NCBI RefSeq assembly: GCF_029867415.1
Contig: NC_081184.1
Span: 77,598,364 to 77,662,363, forward strand
Source: Vicia villosa
Lineage: Eukaryota; Streptophyta; Magnoliopsida; Fabales; Fabaceae
Length of the DNA stretch: 64,000 nucleotides
Direction of reading: 5' to 3'
A program made the translations under genes and the position numbers. Positions 55,701 through 64,000 of this stretch are shown here, in pieces. The notes under the pieces are model-generated. The model saw only the letters and a program-made list of their open reading frames with translations. It was not told the origin of the DNA and did not search any database. Every line of letters starts with the position of its first letter. Positions within the stretch are counted from its first letter, which is position 1.

Positions 55701-56093
55701 GTGGTCATTGGAACTGCATTCCAAGCCCTGTCTGTTAATGATGAATTCAAAAAAGATGAAGCTTCCATTGCCTCCTTCAAAGATGCTCAACTGGTGGTTC
55801 AGAATGGACATTCAGGAGTCTGGGGACAAGTGGTGAGTCTACAAGAGAACAAGAATAGAGCTGGCCTGGGATTTTCTGCCTCAGACAAGTCTGTGATGAA
55901 GTCTGAATCTGCTTTTCGTCCTTATCAAGAGATGTTTCATAGTGCTGGGTTTCTACATCCGACTCTTCCAGAGGTGAACGCTATTGTTGAAGGTGAACCA
56001 GAGCCAGAAGTGCCAAGCTTTGTGACCCATGGAAAGATGATTAAGAACTGGATCACCATTGACATTCCTGAGTGTACTCATGTCTCAAAGTAA
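52785..56093 (+). CDS. gag: Ogre gag-protease (exon 1 of gag-pol)
   Basis: About 1102 codons from ATG 52785 to TAA at 56091-56093; a second possible start is ATG 52903 (MEGLEQENRELREE). Order: N-terminal coiled coil (LEQENRELREEVVTLRSGVD), a Pro/Gln-rich segment, and the capsid domain (AHLVMYIRKMSTHTDDQRLL, WYMGLDSTHIRTFNDLAEAF, MMQKEKESFKEYAQRWREVA). An atypical zinc motif follows (CAFHQNAPGHDLENC, near residue 500). The aspartic protease has LIDTGSSLNVMPKSTLAKL near residue 850. The final TAA is the first codon of an intron (see 56090-56354), so the unspliced RNA makes Gag-protease only and the spliced RNA makes Gag-Pol. Frame intact. Confidence 0.9.
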   Translation: MHHSAFWSCFRKYSRGLIQCSSYRIKLSHRYNTRANCKKKMEGLEQENRELREEVVTLRSGVDRLTALVETLMAAQNQTQNQNQVLPPNAQAQGQTTVISDIAATTIPAIPVGATQQRMPNGYPWGMPEGYLSVPEMTRPLTPVMVNTSPIVHTGPFVPEPIYDAAPSEIHDRMDGFQDQFEELQKEMKALRGKELFGKNVHDLCLVPNVKVPAKFKLPEFEKYKGNSCPQAHLVMYIRKMSTHTDDQRLLIHYFQDSLTGAASKWYMGLDSTHIRTFNDLAEAFVKQYKYNVDMAPDRDQLRAMMQKEKESFKEYAQRWREVAAQVIPPMEEKEMTKIFLKTLGPFYYEKMIASAPVDFTEMVGMGVRLEEAVREGRLVRNENSSGGAKKYGSSFQKKKESDANAVSHGRNSRVRNQSQQVASVTPVVNSVPVAPVNQQPARRNPYPRVNVDPIPMTYTELYPALIHKKLIQPRSPPPVPEKLPWWYKADATCAFHQNAPGHDLENCWPLKNEVQRLVRSGMLSFRDIGPNVKNNPLPTHEASAVNMVYGCPGKYKIYRVEHIRGSLVEMHATLCEYSHYEHNHAACRICSVNPRGCYIVKRDLQEMIDQRLIEILRDRDEDDVNVIEPCFEIPECVEIGYYGKAAVEPLVICLPGSVPYSSDKAVPYRYNATMLEAGKEVEIKPLSSVENIADVSRVTRSGRVFTQPQTVVDVQRNSTQVPVNNNDATKVNAGSSSEKEMDEILKLIKMSDYKIVDQLHHTPYKISIMELLANSPAHRDSLMKILDQAFVDHDVTLDQFNGVVSNITACNNLSFSDEDLPEEGRNHNLALHISVSCKEDSMSNVLIDTGSSLNVMPKSTLAKLSYGGTPMRFSNVIVKAFDGSKKSVVGEVDLPIGIGPFVFKITFQVMDIFPAYSCLLGRPWIHEAGAVTSTLHQKLKFVKDGKMVVVTGEQALLISHLSSFRTIEADEVVIGTAFQALSVNDEFKKDEASIASFKDAQLVVQNGHSGVWGQVVSLQENKNRAGLGFSASDKSVMKSESAFRPYQEMFHSAGFLHPTLPEVNAIVEGEPEPEVPSFVTHGKMIKNWITIDIPECTHVSK

Positions 56094-56354
56094 TTTGCTT
56101 TTATGTTTTTCAAAATCCTTTCATTCTGCCCAAGATGAAAGTGAAGTTGTTGGGGCTGTTTTCTGTTTGTTTTAAACATTAAAATCATCAATAAAAGTCA
56201 TTTTGTTTCTGCATATAAATGCTTTTTATCTTTTTGCTTTTTCTGGAAAGTGGTAACACAAAAAACCTTAAAAAATGTTTTCATTTTCCATAATCTGCAC
56301 GATTACATGTTGCATATATCTTTCCTTTTCCTGAAATAATAATCATTTGTGCAG
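56090..56354 (+). other. Intron between protease and RT
   Basis: 265 bp, GTAATTTG...TTTGTGCAG. The intron contains the gag-protease stop codon, and removing it keeps the reading frame into RT. A T-rich stretch lies upstream of the acceptor. An intron at exactly this place is a known Ogre feature. Splice efficiency would set the Gag to Pol ratio in place of a ribosomal frameshift. Confidence 0.85.
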
Positions 56355-59223
56355 ATTAATCAATAAAACCGTTGAAAGTAATGACCCTGCGCCCTCTCCT
56401 AACTTCGAGTGTCCTGTGTATGAGGCGGAAGAAGAGAGTGATGAATGTATTCCTGATGAGATTTCCCGACTGCTTGAGCACGAGGAAGACACCATTCAGC
56501 CGTATAAAGAGCCATTGGAAGTCATCAACTTGGGTTCTGAAAAGGATAAAAAGGAAGTCAAGATTGGGGCGCTGCTTGGTCAAGATGTTAAGAAGAGGAT
56601 GGTAGAGCTTCTTAAAGAGTATGTTGACATTTTTGCGTGGTCCTACCAAGATATGACTGGGTTGGACACCGATATTGTGGAGCATCGTTTGCCGTTGAAA
56701 CCAGAATGTCCTCCTGTCAAGCAAAAGTTAAGAAGGAGTCATCCTGATATGGCAGAAAAGATTAAGAAAGAGGTCTTGAAACAGATAGATGCAGGTTTCC
56801 TTGTCACTTCTGTATATCCTCAATGGATTGCCAATATTGTGCCTGTTCCGAAGAAAGACGGAAAAGTTCGCATGTGTGTGGATTACAGAGATTTGAATAA
56901 AGCCAGTCCGAAAGATGATTTTCCTCTACCTCACATTGATATGTTGGTAGATAGCACTGCAAAGTTTGAAGTTTTCTCCTTTATGGATGGTTTTTCAGGA
57001 TATAACCAGATTAAGATGGCACCTGAAGACATGGAAAAAACAACTTTTATCACGCCATGGGGGACATTCTGTTACAAAGTGATGCCTTTTGGGTTGAAGA
57101 ATGCTGGTGCGACATATCAGAGGGCCATGACTACTCTTTTTCATGATATGATGCACAAAGAAATTGAGGTTTATGTGGATGACATGATTGCCAAGTCCCA
57201 ATCAGAGGAGGGGCACATGGAGGATCTTTTAAAGTTGTTTCAGCGTTTGAGAAAGTATCGTCTCCGCTTAAATCCAAACAAATGCACTTTTGGTGTCCGT
57301 TCTGGAAAGTTATTGGGTTTTGTTGTCAGTCAGAGAGGAATTGAAGTAGATCCTGATAAAGTCAAAGCAATTCAGGAAATGCCAGCACCAAAGACTGAAA
57401 AACAAGTGAGAGGTTTCCTCGGACGTCTGAATTATATCTCCAGGTTCATTTCCAATATGACTGCTACCTGTGAGCCGATCTTCAAGCTTTTAAAGAAAAA
57501 TCAGGGATGTGTGTGGAATGAAGATTGTCAGAAAGCTTTTGACAACATCAAAGAATATCTGCTTGAACCTCCCATTTTGCTCCCTCCAGTTGAGGGAAGA
57601 CCTCTGATTATGTACCTCACAGTGCTTGAGAACTCAATGGGATGTGTGTTGGGTCAGCATGACGAGTCTGGTCGAAAAGAGTATGCAATATACTACCTTA
57701 GCAAAAAGTTTACCGAGTGCGAAACAAGATACTCGCTGCTTGAGAAAACTTGCTGTGCTTTGGTGTGGGCTGCTCGCCGACCAAGACAGTATATGTTGAA
57801 CCACACCACCCTATTGATCTCCAAAATGGATCCAATTAAGTATGTATTTGAGAAACCTGCATTAACTGGAAGGATTGCTCGCTGGCAAATGTTGCTATCA
57901 GAATATGATATTGAATATCGAGCTCAGAAAGCTGTGAAAGGAAGTGTGTTGGCAGAGTACCTCGCTCACCAACCAATTGATGAGCATCAGTCTATCAAGA
58001 TGGACTTCCCAGATGAAGATATAATGTATTTGAGATCTCAAGATTGGGATGAACCATTGCCAGAAGAAGGGCCGGATCCTGAATCCAAATGGGGTTTGAT
58101 TTTTGATGGAGCTTCTAATATTCATGGCCATGGAATTGGCGCCATTATCATCACTCCACATGGATCACATGTTCCTTTTACTGCAAGGATATGTTTTGAC
58201 TGTACAAACAATATTGCTGAGTATGAAGCTTGCATCATGGGACTTAAAGAGGCCATTAATCTGAGAATTAAGATTCTTGATGTTTATGGAGACTCTGCGC
58301 TTGTGATTAATCAGATTAAAGGAGAATGGGAAACTCGTCATCCTGGTTTAATCCCTTACAAAGATTACGCCAGAAGGCTATTGACATTCTTCAACAAAGT
58401 TGAATTCCACCACATCCCTCGAGATGAGAATCAGATGGCTGATGCATTAGCCACATTGTCTTCCATGTACAAAGTGAATTTCCATAATGAGGAACCTCAG
58501 ATTACAATCAGGCGTCTTGATAGACCTGCTCATGTATTTGTAGTTGAGGAAGCAACAGATGAAAAGCCTTGGTATTTCGATATTAAGCACTTCCTTCAGA
58601 CTCAAGAGTACCCACTTGGGGCATCAAATAAAGACAAGAAAACTTTGAGGAGATTGGCTGGCAGTTTCTTCATCAATGCAAATAAGAACATTAAGAAAAT
58701 AGTGCAAAAGATGGTTGTCACGTACAAGGACTGGCATGAGATGCTCCCATTTGCTTTGCATGGGTACCGTACATCTGTCCGTACTTCAACAGGGGCAACT
58801 CCCTTTTCTTTGGTTTATGGTATGGAAGCAGTGCTCCCTATTGAGGTTGAGATTCCATCATTGAGAGTTTTAATGGAAACCAAGTTATCTGAGGCTGAAT
58901 GGTGTCAGAGTAGGTTTGATCAATTGAATTTGATAGAAGAAAAGAGAATGACGGCTTTATGCCATGGTCAGTTATATCAGAAAAGAATGAAGAAAGCATT
59001 TGATAAGAAGGTTCGACCTCGTGTATTCAGAGAAGGCGACCTCGTGCTCAAAAGGATCTTGTCTTTCACCTCTGATTCAAGGGGCAAGTGGACTCCTAAT
59101 TTTGAAGGACCATATGTTGTTAAGAAAGCCTTCTCTGGCGGTGCATTAATTCTTGCAACTATGGATGGAGAGGAGCTCCCACGTCCCGTGAATGCTGATG
59201 TAGTCAAGAAATACTTCGCCTAA
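56355..59223 (+). pseudogene. pol: Ogre RT-RNase H with integrase core deleted (exon 2 of gag-pol)
   Basis: Open for about 955 codons to the stop at 59221-59223. RT carries VRMCVDYRDLNKASPKD, FSFMDGFSGYNQIKMA, MPFGLKNAGATYQRAM and YVDD (57170-57181), then LLGFVVSQRGIEVDPDK. RNase H follows (LTVLENSMGCVLGQHD, SLLEKTCCALVWAARR), then the second, archaeal-type RNase H (LIFDGASNIHGHGIGAII, NNIAEYEACIMGL, YGDSALVINQIKGEWE, HIPRDENQMADALA). Integrase is broken in frame near 58675-58682: the sequence passes from the linker (LRRLAGSFFIN) straight to the end of the core (ANKNIKKIVQKM, then YRTSVRTSTGATPFSLVYG). The zinc domain and the two catalytic Asp are missing. Compared with the Tat copy here about 200 codons are lost. 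The C-terminal domain is present. Confidence 0.9.
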
Positions 59224-59242
59224 ATAATAAAAGAACAGCTCG

Positions 59243-59385
59243 CTAAGTTGAAAACCCGAAAGGGCGGCTTAGGCAAAAAAGAGCGTCTCGGTGGATTGAA
59301 AACCCGAAAGGGCGGTCCAGGCAAAAATTAGAGACATAAACAGAATAAAATACCCGGTGGACTGAAAACCCGAAAGGGCGGTCCA
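59243..59385 (+). ncRNA. Triplet of GAAA-tetraloop hairpins after pol
   Basis: Three copies of GAAAACCCGAAAGGGCGG at 59243-59272, 59292-59319 and 59358-59385, starting 20 bases after the pol stop. Each inner stem is CCC-GAAA-GGG, a GNRA-type tetraloop. An outer stem encloses it and covaries: CTAAG/CTTAG in copy 1, TGGAT/GTCCA (one wobble) in copy 2, TGGAC/GTCCA in copy 3. The base changes keep pairing while the inner part is unchanged, which is good evidence for a structured RNA. Each copy ends in AGGCAAAA. Role unknown (RNA packaging, dimerisation, stability or export are possible). Confidence 0.7.
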
Positions 59386-60029
59386 GGCAAAAGTTAGGGA
59401 TTCATGGCAAGTAACTACATCAGACAAGACTTGATCATCAGCAGTCATCTGTTTATCATGAAGAAGTCCAACACTTTTCAACGGAAGCCTTTGCTCAGGA
59501 ATTCCCAGTTGAGAGAGAGGATGGGGTCATTACATTTCAATGTACCTTTTCCATAAAATTACCACTTTCCAAACTTTGTATTAATCCATGGGGTCTTGCC
59601 TTTTGCAGGCTACCATTCTATTAAGAAAGTTTGAGCCTTTACCTTTTCATTTGGCAATCTTATTTCTTCCATATCTCTCAAAATGTCATTTATTGTTGAT
59701 AGTAATTTTTGAAACAAAGAGAAAATTGATTTCAACAAAATCCTTTTGAAAATTATAAAAGAATTTTTACTTTGATTCATGAGTGCATTACAAGGAATGG
59801 ATATGTTGATGTATTCATATGCAGAAGAACGTATTACACTCAATATACCTTTGGCCTGGTTCGAGTTTGGTTTAGAACTCAACTACGGTGTTCTCTCAGC
59901 TTCAATGTTCCCTAGTGTTGGGTATCATATATTTTTGAAGCCATCAAAAGATTGATAGCAGTTTCTGCTCTGGTGTTCAGTTTGGGACATGCTTGATTAT
60001 GTCATCTTTGTACACCATCTCTTTTATAT
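59386..60029 (+). other. Ogre 3' untranslated region, unique part
   Basis: About 640 bp without repeats or a credible ORF. It leads into the minisatellite. Confidence 0.6.
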
Positions 60030-60790
60030 CATCAGTGGTACGGTGGTATGCCTTCTTCATACCTTCAGTGGAACGTGGGTATGTGTTATCGTTAGTGGTA
60101 CGGCGATACATCTCTTTCTACCTCCAGTGGGACGTTGGTAGTTCACCTCCAGTGGAACGTTGGTGTATTTTGTTATCTTCATCGTCAGTGGTACGTCGAT
60201 GTATATCTCTTTCTACCTCCAGTGGGACGTTGGTAGTTCACCTCCAGTGGAACGTTGGTGTATTTTGTTATCTTCATCGTCAGTGGTACGTCGATGTATA
60301 TCTCTTTCTACCTCCAGTGGGACGTTGGTAGTTCACCTCCAGTGGAACGTTGGTGTATTTTGTTATCTTCATCGTCAGTGGTACGTCGATGTATATCTCT
60401 TTCTACCTCCAGTGGGACGTTGGTAGTTCACCTCCAGTGGAACGTTGGTGTATTTTGTTATCTTCATCGTCAGTGGTACGTCGATGTATATCTCTTTCTA
60501 CCTCCAGTGGGACGTTGGTAGTTCACCTCCAGTGGAACGTTGGTGTATTTTGTTATCTTCATCGTCAGTGGTACGTCGATATACATCTCCTTCTACCTCC
60601 AGTGGGACGTTGGTAGTTCACCTTCAGTGGAACGTGGGTATGTGTTATCATCAGTGGTACGGTGGTATATCTCTTTTCATGACATCAGTGGTACGGTAGT
60701 GTATTTCTCTTCAATGCCTCCATTGGAACGTTGGTATGTGTTATCGTCAGTGGTACGGCGGTACATCTCTTTATCAGTGGTACGATGATC
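60030..60790 (+). repeat. 95-bp minisatellite with nested monomers
   Basis: Five near-identical 95-bp units start at 60121, 60216, 60311, 60406 and 60501, with diverged units on both sides. Each unit is made of three related monomers of about 25, 37 and 33 bp sharing AGTGGNACG (AGTGGGACGTTGGT, AGTGGAACGTTGGT, AGTGGTACGTCGAT). So it is a higher-order repeat. Overlapping open frames here are produced by the repeat and are not genes. Tandem repeats in this part of the 3' UTR are typical of Ogre-like elements and are known to seed satellites in legumes. Confidence 0.93.
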
Positions 60791-60832
60791 TGATTTCTGT
60801 TAACAGATGATGGGTATTCAGATGCATACTTT

Positions 60833-61070
60833 CTCATCCCCAGTGAAAGAGGATGACCCCTTTTCTCATCCCCAGTAAAAGAGGATGCTATAACCTCTCT
60901 GACGCGAAATGTTTTCCCCAGAGAAGTTTCTGTTCCCCACTAAAGTTCTGTCTCCAACAAAGTCTTGCCTTCCCCAGAGGAGTTCCTACTTGCAAGACAT
61001 TTGTTTCCCCAGCGGAGTTATATCAAGACATTTGTTTTCCCCAGTGGATCACCTGTTACTCCCCAGTGTT
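60833..61070 (+). repeat. CCCCAG-type dispersed repeats
   Basis: TTCTCATCCCCAGTGAAAGAGGATG and its near copy lie about 32 bp apart. After them come several TTCCCCAGNGGAGTT-like words (for example near 60914, 60973, 61006 and 61038). The words share CCCCAG(T/A/C)G with the minisatellite core AGTGG, so both may come from one ancestral repeat. Confidence 0.75.
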
Positions 61071-61213
61071 GTCATGCTTTATTATCATCACATGCATTCA
61101 TTGACATTGCATTGCATCTTAGGCTCAAAAATTGTGCTTTATATATTTAAGTCTCTTCGATTTTTGTCAAAACGAAGATTTCCAATCATCGTATCTCCAA
61201 ATCGAAGAAACTT

Positions 61214-61226
61214 AAATAGGGGCATC
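61214..61226 (+). other. Polypurine tract of Ogre element
   Basis: AAATAGGGGCATC immediately before the 3' LTR start TGTCATACCCC. It primes plus-strand DNA synthesis. Confidence 0.75.
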
Positions 61227-64000
61227 TGTCATACCCCAATTTTTGACCCTAAGATCACACATCATTTGCATACCAATCATCAATCAAGAAATTTAAACCT
61301 AGATCTCTGCTTGCAATGTTGTGCTCAATTCATCTGCAAAGGAATCATCGAGCACCCATGTTTTAGTTTGTGTATATTGTTTTACTAACCAAAATACCAA
61401 AAATATTGCCTTGTGCTCTTGTATGTTTGTGTTTTGTAGGTACCAAGTCAAAATACCCATCAAAGGAGCATTTTTCAACATTTTCACTGTGCAAATCGAT
61501 TTGCATAAGGTGTAAATCGATTTACACAACTGTTTCTGCACTAGATTTGCTTCTGCCATCAGTGCAAATCGATTTGCATAAGACAGCAATCGATTTGCAT
61601 AACTGTTTTTGCCCCAGATTTTGCCTTTTTTCAGCCATGTAAATAGATTTGCATAATGTGCAAATCGATTGCACCAGCACGAATTTGGAAAAATGAAGGC
61701 AAATTTCAGCTTTTTGAAGTGTTGACATCATTTGCAAGCATGGGAAGCATGACTTGGTTCTTACATTTGATTTCCTACATCATCTAATCATGTACCCTCA
61801 TGTGATTGCATCAAGACCATTGGATTTCATTTTTGGCTCCAAATCACTTTTCCAAGCCTAATTCTATTTTCCAATCCTAACTCCAAGCCACAAAATTTCC
61901 CAAGCCTAAGTGCTATAAATTGAGGCACTCCCCTCTTCATTTTTCAAGCTTTGATAGCCAAGAAACTTATTGCAAATTCTCTCCTCACCTCTTCCAAACC
62001 CATCACTCAAAGCTCTTTCTCTTCCACACAAATTAGTGAGTCACATCTTGAACCTCACTAATTTAGAGCTAAACCTCAACATAAACACTACTTTTCTTCA
62101 TCAATTGTGATAGATCAAGGCTTGTGGTTGTGTGTTCTTGAAGAAGATTCAAAGTTTGTGAAAGATTTGGTAAAATTCTAGATCCAATCCATAATTCAAG
62201 ATGTGATCCATTGTTGTTTATGCTTGATGCACCTTTGGTGCTACATTGATGAGATTTGCTTGCTTAATTGATACATTTTCGTGCACAAATTGATCCAAGA
62301 TCACAAGGTGTTTGGTTTTATGTTTAAACAAGTTTTCTTCTCTTTATTTGCTGTTTTTTTGAAAACTGTGTTGTGCAAATCGATTTACATCTTGTGCAAA
62401 TCGATTTACATAACTGAAAACTGCGCAGATTTTGAAAACAGAGTTATGCAAATCGATTTACACTCTGTGCAAATCGATTTACATCTGGGCAGAATGCTTA
62501 TTTTCGTGGTTTTTGACTTGTTTTTGGTTCTAACTCATCTTCTACTCCATTCTTTTGATATTTTCTTTGAATCACAAGTTAGAGGCCTAATTTCTCTCTA
62601 ATTTCAATGGACTTAGGGCGTTGATAGGATGAGAATCCAAATCCGCAATATTAAGTGATTGAAATTATGGATGAAAGGAGCTTTTAATGTGGTTCCATCT
62701 TTTACTTCTTTTTATTTTGGTCGATGAAAGTCTTAATGCCTTGAGAATTCTTATGGATTCTTGGTAAAGACTAGATCACTCACCTATTTTCTTTTCGTGC
62801 GGTATTGCTTTCGGAAAACGATCTACATATCGTTCTTCTCGCATGCATTAGCACATAAAGTTTTGACCGGCCTCGTTGTAGGGTGATTTCTATATAAATC
62901 ACTTGGCGATCTGCTTAACATAGCGCAATATTTCGTGTCCCGAATAAAAAAAGATCAAATATGGAAGAGAATTGTATGCGGTTGATTTAAGACTTGTGGA
63001 GGTTTTTATCGTGTAGTCGCTATGATTTTATCAAGCTTCTGATAAGCCCCATTGACTTTAAATCCGAGTACATCATTCACTCACCATTGATCTCCTACTA
63101 ACTTTGATAACATACTTGACAAGCTTCAAGATGGTTATCTTTAACATTTAACAACTAACTTTAATTTCCGCACCTTTACTATATCGTTCTTTATATTACC
63201 GCTCTTTATATTACCGCTCTTTATATTTCTCGCTTTATCGCTTTATTTTATCATTTCATCATATTTACTTTCCGTCATTTTTTCTTTTGTCCACTTGGAC
63301 CATACTCTATTTTTCTTGCTAAAACACTAATAAATAACCAAAATCTAAAAAATACATAAGGTTCTCTTTGGACTATCAGTTACTATCCCTAGCAATTTGG
63401 AGATTCGGACTTATGGACCTAGTACCTTTGGACTCATTCTATTACTATCCTGTGATTGTTCTGTCTGTCTGGCATTGTTCTGTTGTATGTTTATGTGTGC
63501 AGGTATTTCCTTGAAAGCCCTTGATGGTTAATTCCAAGGCATTGAGATAAGGATTTTACCCAAAAACAGCCGTTACTCTGCCCAATTTTTTGTCAGAATC
63601 TTAATGTGCTTAATGAAAAAATGGTGCTAAGATAATAAGTTCATCTGGATCCCCAAGTGTTAATGTGTTGGTATTGATAAATCCAAAGGATGGGAAAATT
63701 ACCTTGGCTCTTAATGTCAAGTGTTGGCTTCTTATTCGGTTAGACCGTTTCTTTCCTTAGCTTTTATTTTATGCATTAGGTTAGCCTCTTCATCTCCTCC
63801 CATTCTTAAATTTTCAAAATCTTCTCCCTTTTTCCAAAATATTCTTATGTTTGCAAATCTTTTCAAAACCTTTTTCTTAAAAATATCTTTCGCCCTTAGT
63901 GGCTTTTCTTAAAAAGTTTAGACACCGTTAATTGTCGAAACGAGTGGTTATACCCCACGATTTTGAAATTGATTGATAATAACGAGATCTTTTCCGCGTG
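61227..64000 (+). repeat. 3' LTR of Ogre-type element (truncated by window)
   Basis: 2774 bp, collinear with 47014-49787 and, as far as I can compare by eye, identical. It contains the same palindrome clusters (61490-61675, 62374-62483) and TATA box. About 517 bp, including the region before the PBS-side end, lie beyond the window. Confidence 0.95.

Larger units (their letters stand above)
47014..64000 (+). mobile_element. Young Ogre-type element (3' LTR cut by window edge)
   Basis: Plus-strand Ty3/gypsy element of the Tat/Ogre lineage, inserted in the gag of the minus-strand Tat element. LTRs are 47014-50304 and 61227-64000 (predicted to end near 64517), total about 17.5 kb. Order: LTR, PBS, about 800 bp leader, ORF1, gag-protease, 265-bp intron, RT-RNase H-integrase remnant, hairpin triplet, minisatellite, PPT, LTR. 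The two LTRs are collinear (offset 14,213) and I found no difference over the 2774 bp visible in both, so the insertion is very recent. It is defective: an amber in ORF1 and no integrase core. The expected TSD is GACCT (47009-47013). Confidence 0.95.

Noticed and set aside
60121..60595. Regular repeat array that could suggest a CRISPR
   Set aside because: Units are contiguous without variable spacers, 95 bp long, within a plant retrotransposon.
60160..60788. Series of overlapping 82-88 codon ORFs with the same protein
   Set aside because: They are the same frame repeated by the 95-bp minisatellite. Spacing equals the repeat unit, and no domain or start context is visible.

Overview
The window is intergenic DNA from a large, repeat-rich plant genome. 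I found no convincing host protein-coding gene, rRNA or functional tRNA gene. Almost everything is retroelement sequence, mostly Ty3/gypsy lineages found only in plants (Tekay/Del chromovirus, Athila, Tat, Ogre), with traces of a SIRE/Maximus-type Ty1/copia element, one plant L1-clade LINE and Helitron-like ends. An Ogre-type element (extra ORF upstream of gag, intron between protease and RT, tRNA-Arg-like PBS) beside SIRE-like and Tekay LTRs points to a legume, most likely tribe Fabeae or a close relative (pea/vetch/lentil/clover type). That assignment is inference.

Layout. 1-3965: left-cut, minus-strand Tekay-type element (broken gag/protease, tRNA-iMet PBS, 2.6 kb LTR), inserted into a second, plus-strand Tekay-type LTR (3966-4467 and 18510-20126). 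That LTR is split by a complete 14.0 kb Athila-lineage element (4468-18509, minus strand, TSD GTAAT, 1745-bp LTRs with about 12 differences). The Athila element carries gag-pol in one frame with two nonsense codons, then two related extra ORFs of 462 and 431 codons between pol and the 3' LTR. 20127-28383: old nested debris, comprising the 3' end and LTR of a SIRE-like copia element, a decayed minus-strand Ogre-like LTR, an Athila-like solo LTR inside it, microsatellites and a Tat-like PBS. 28389-30633: intact Tekay-type solo LTR with TSD GTACT. 30639-33600: LTR remnant and AT-rich DNA. 33616-36756: 5'-truncated LINE with a 15-bp TSD. 36772-38561: AT-rich segment ending in a classic Helitron 3' hairpin plus CTAG.

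38562-47013: minus-strand Tat-lineage element (570-bp 3' LTR, PPT, pol with one frameshift). Between pol and the 3' LTR it carries an intact three-exon gene on the opposite strand (39533-41821, 627 codons), with its own TATA box. 47014-64000: a very young plus-strand Ogre element inserted in the Tat gag. It has 3.3 kb LTRs that look identical over the 2774 bp visible in both, ORF1 with one in-frame amber, gag-protease, a 265-bp intron, and RT-RNaseH-integrase with an in-frame loss of the integrase catalytic core. Downstream lie three covarying GNRA-type hairpins and a 95-bp minisatellite.

How it works together: the three large gypsy elements each carry an accessory gene in a different place and orientation (sense and duplicated after pol in Athila, antisense and intron-containing after pol in Tat, sense before gag in Ogre). 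Three LTR families each carry their own cluster of short palindromic motifs. These accessory ORFs, the Ogre hairpins and the palindrome clusters are the most interesting material here.
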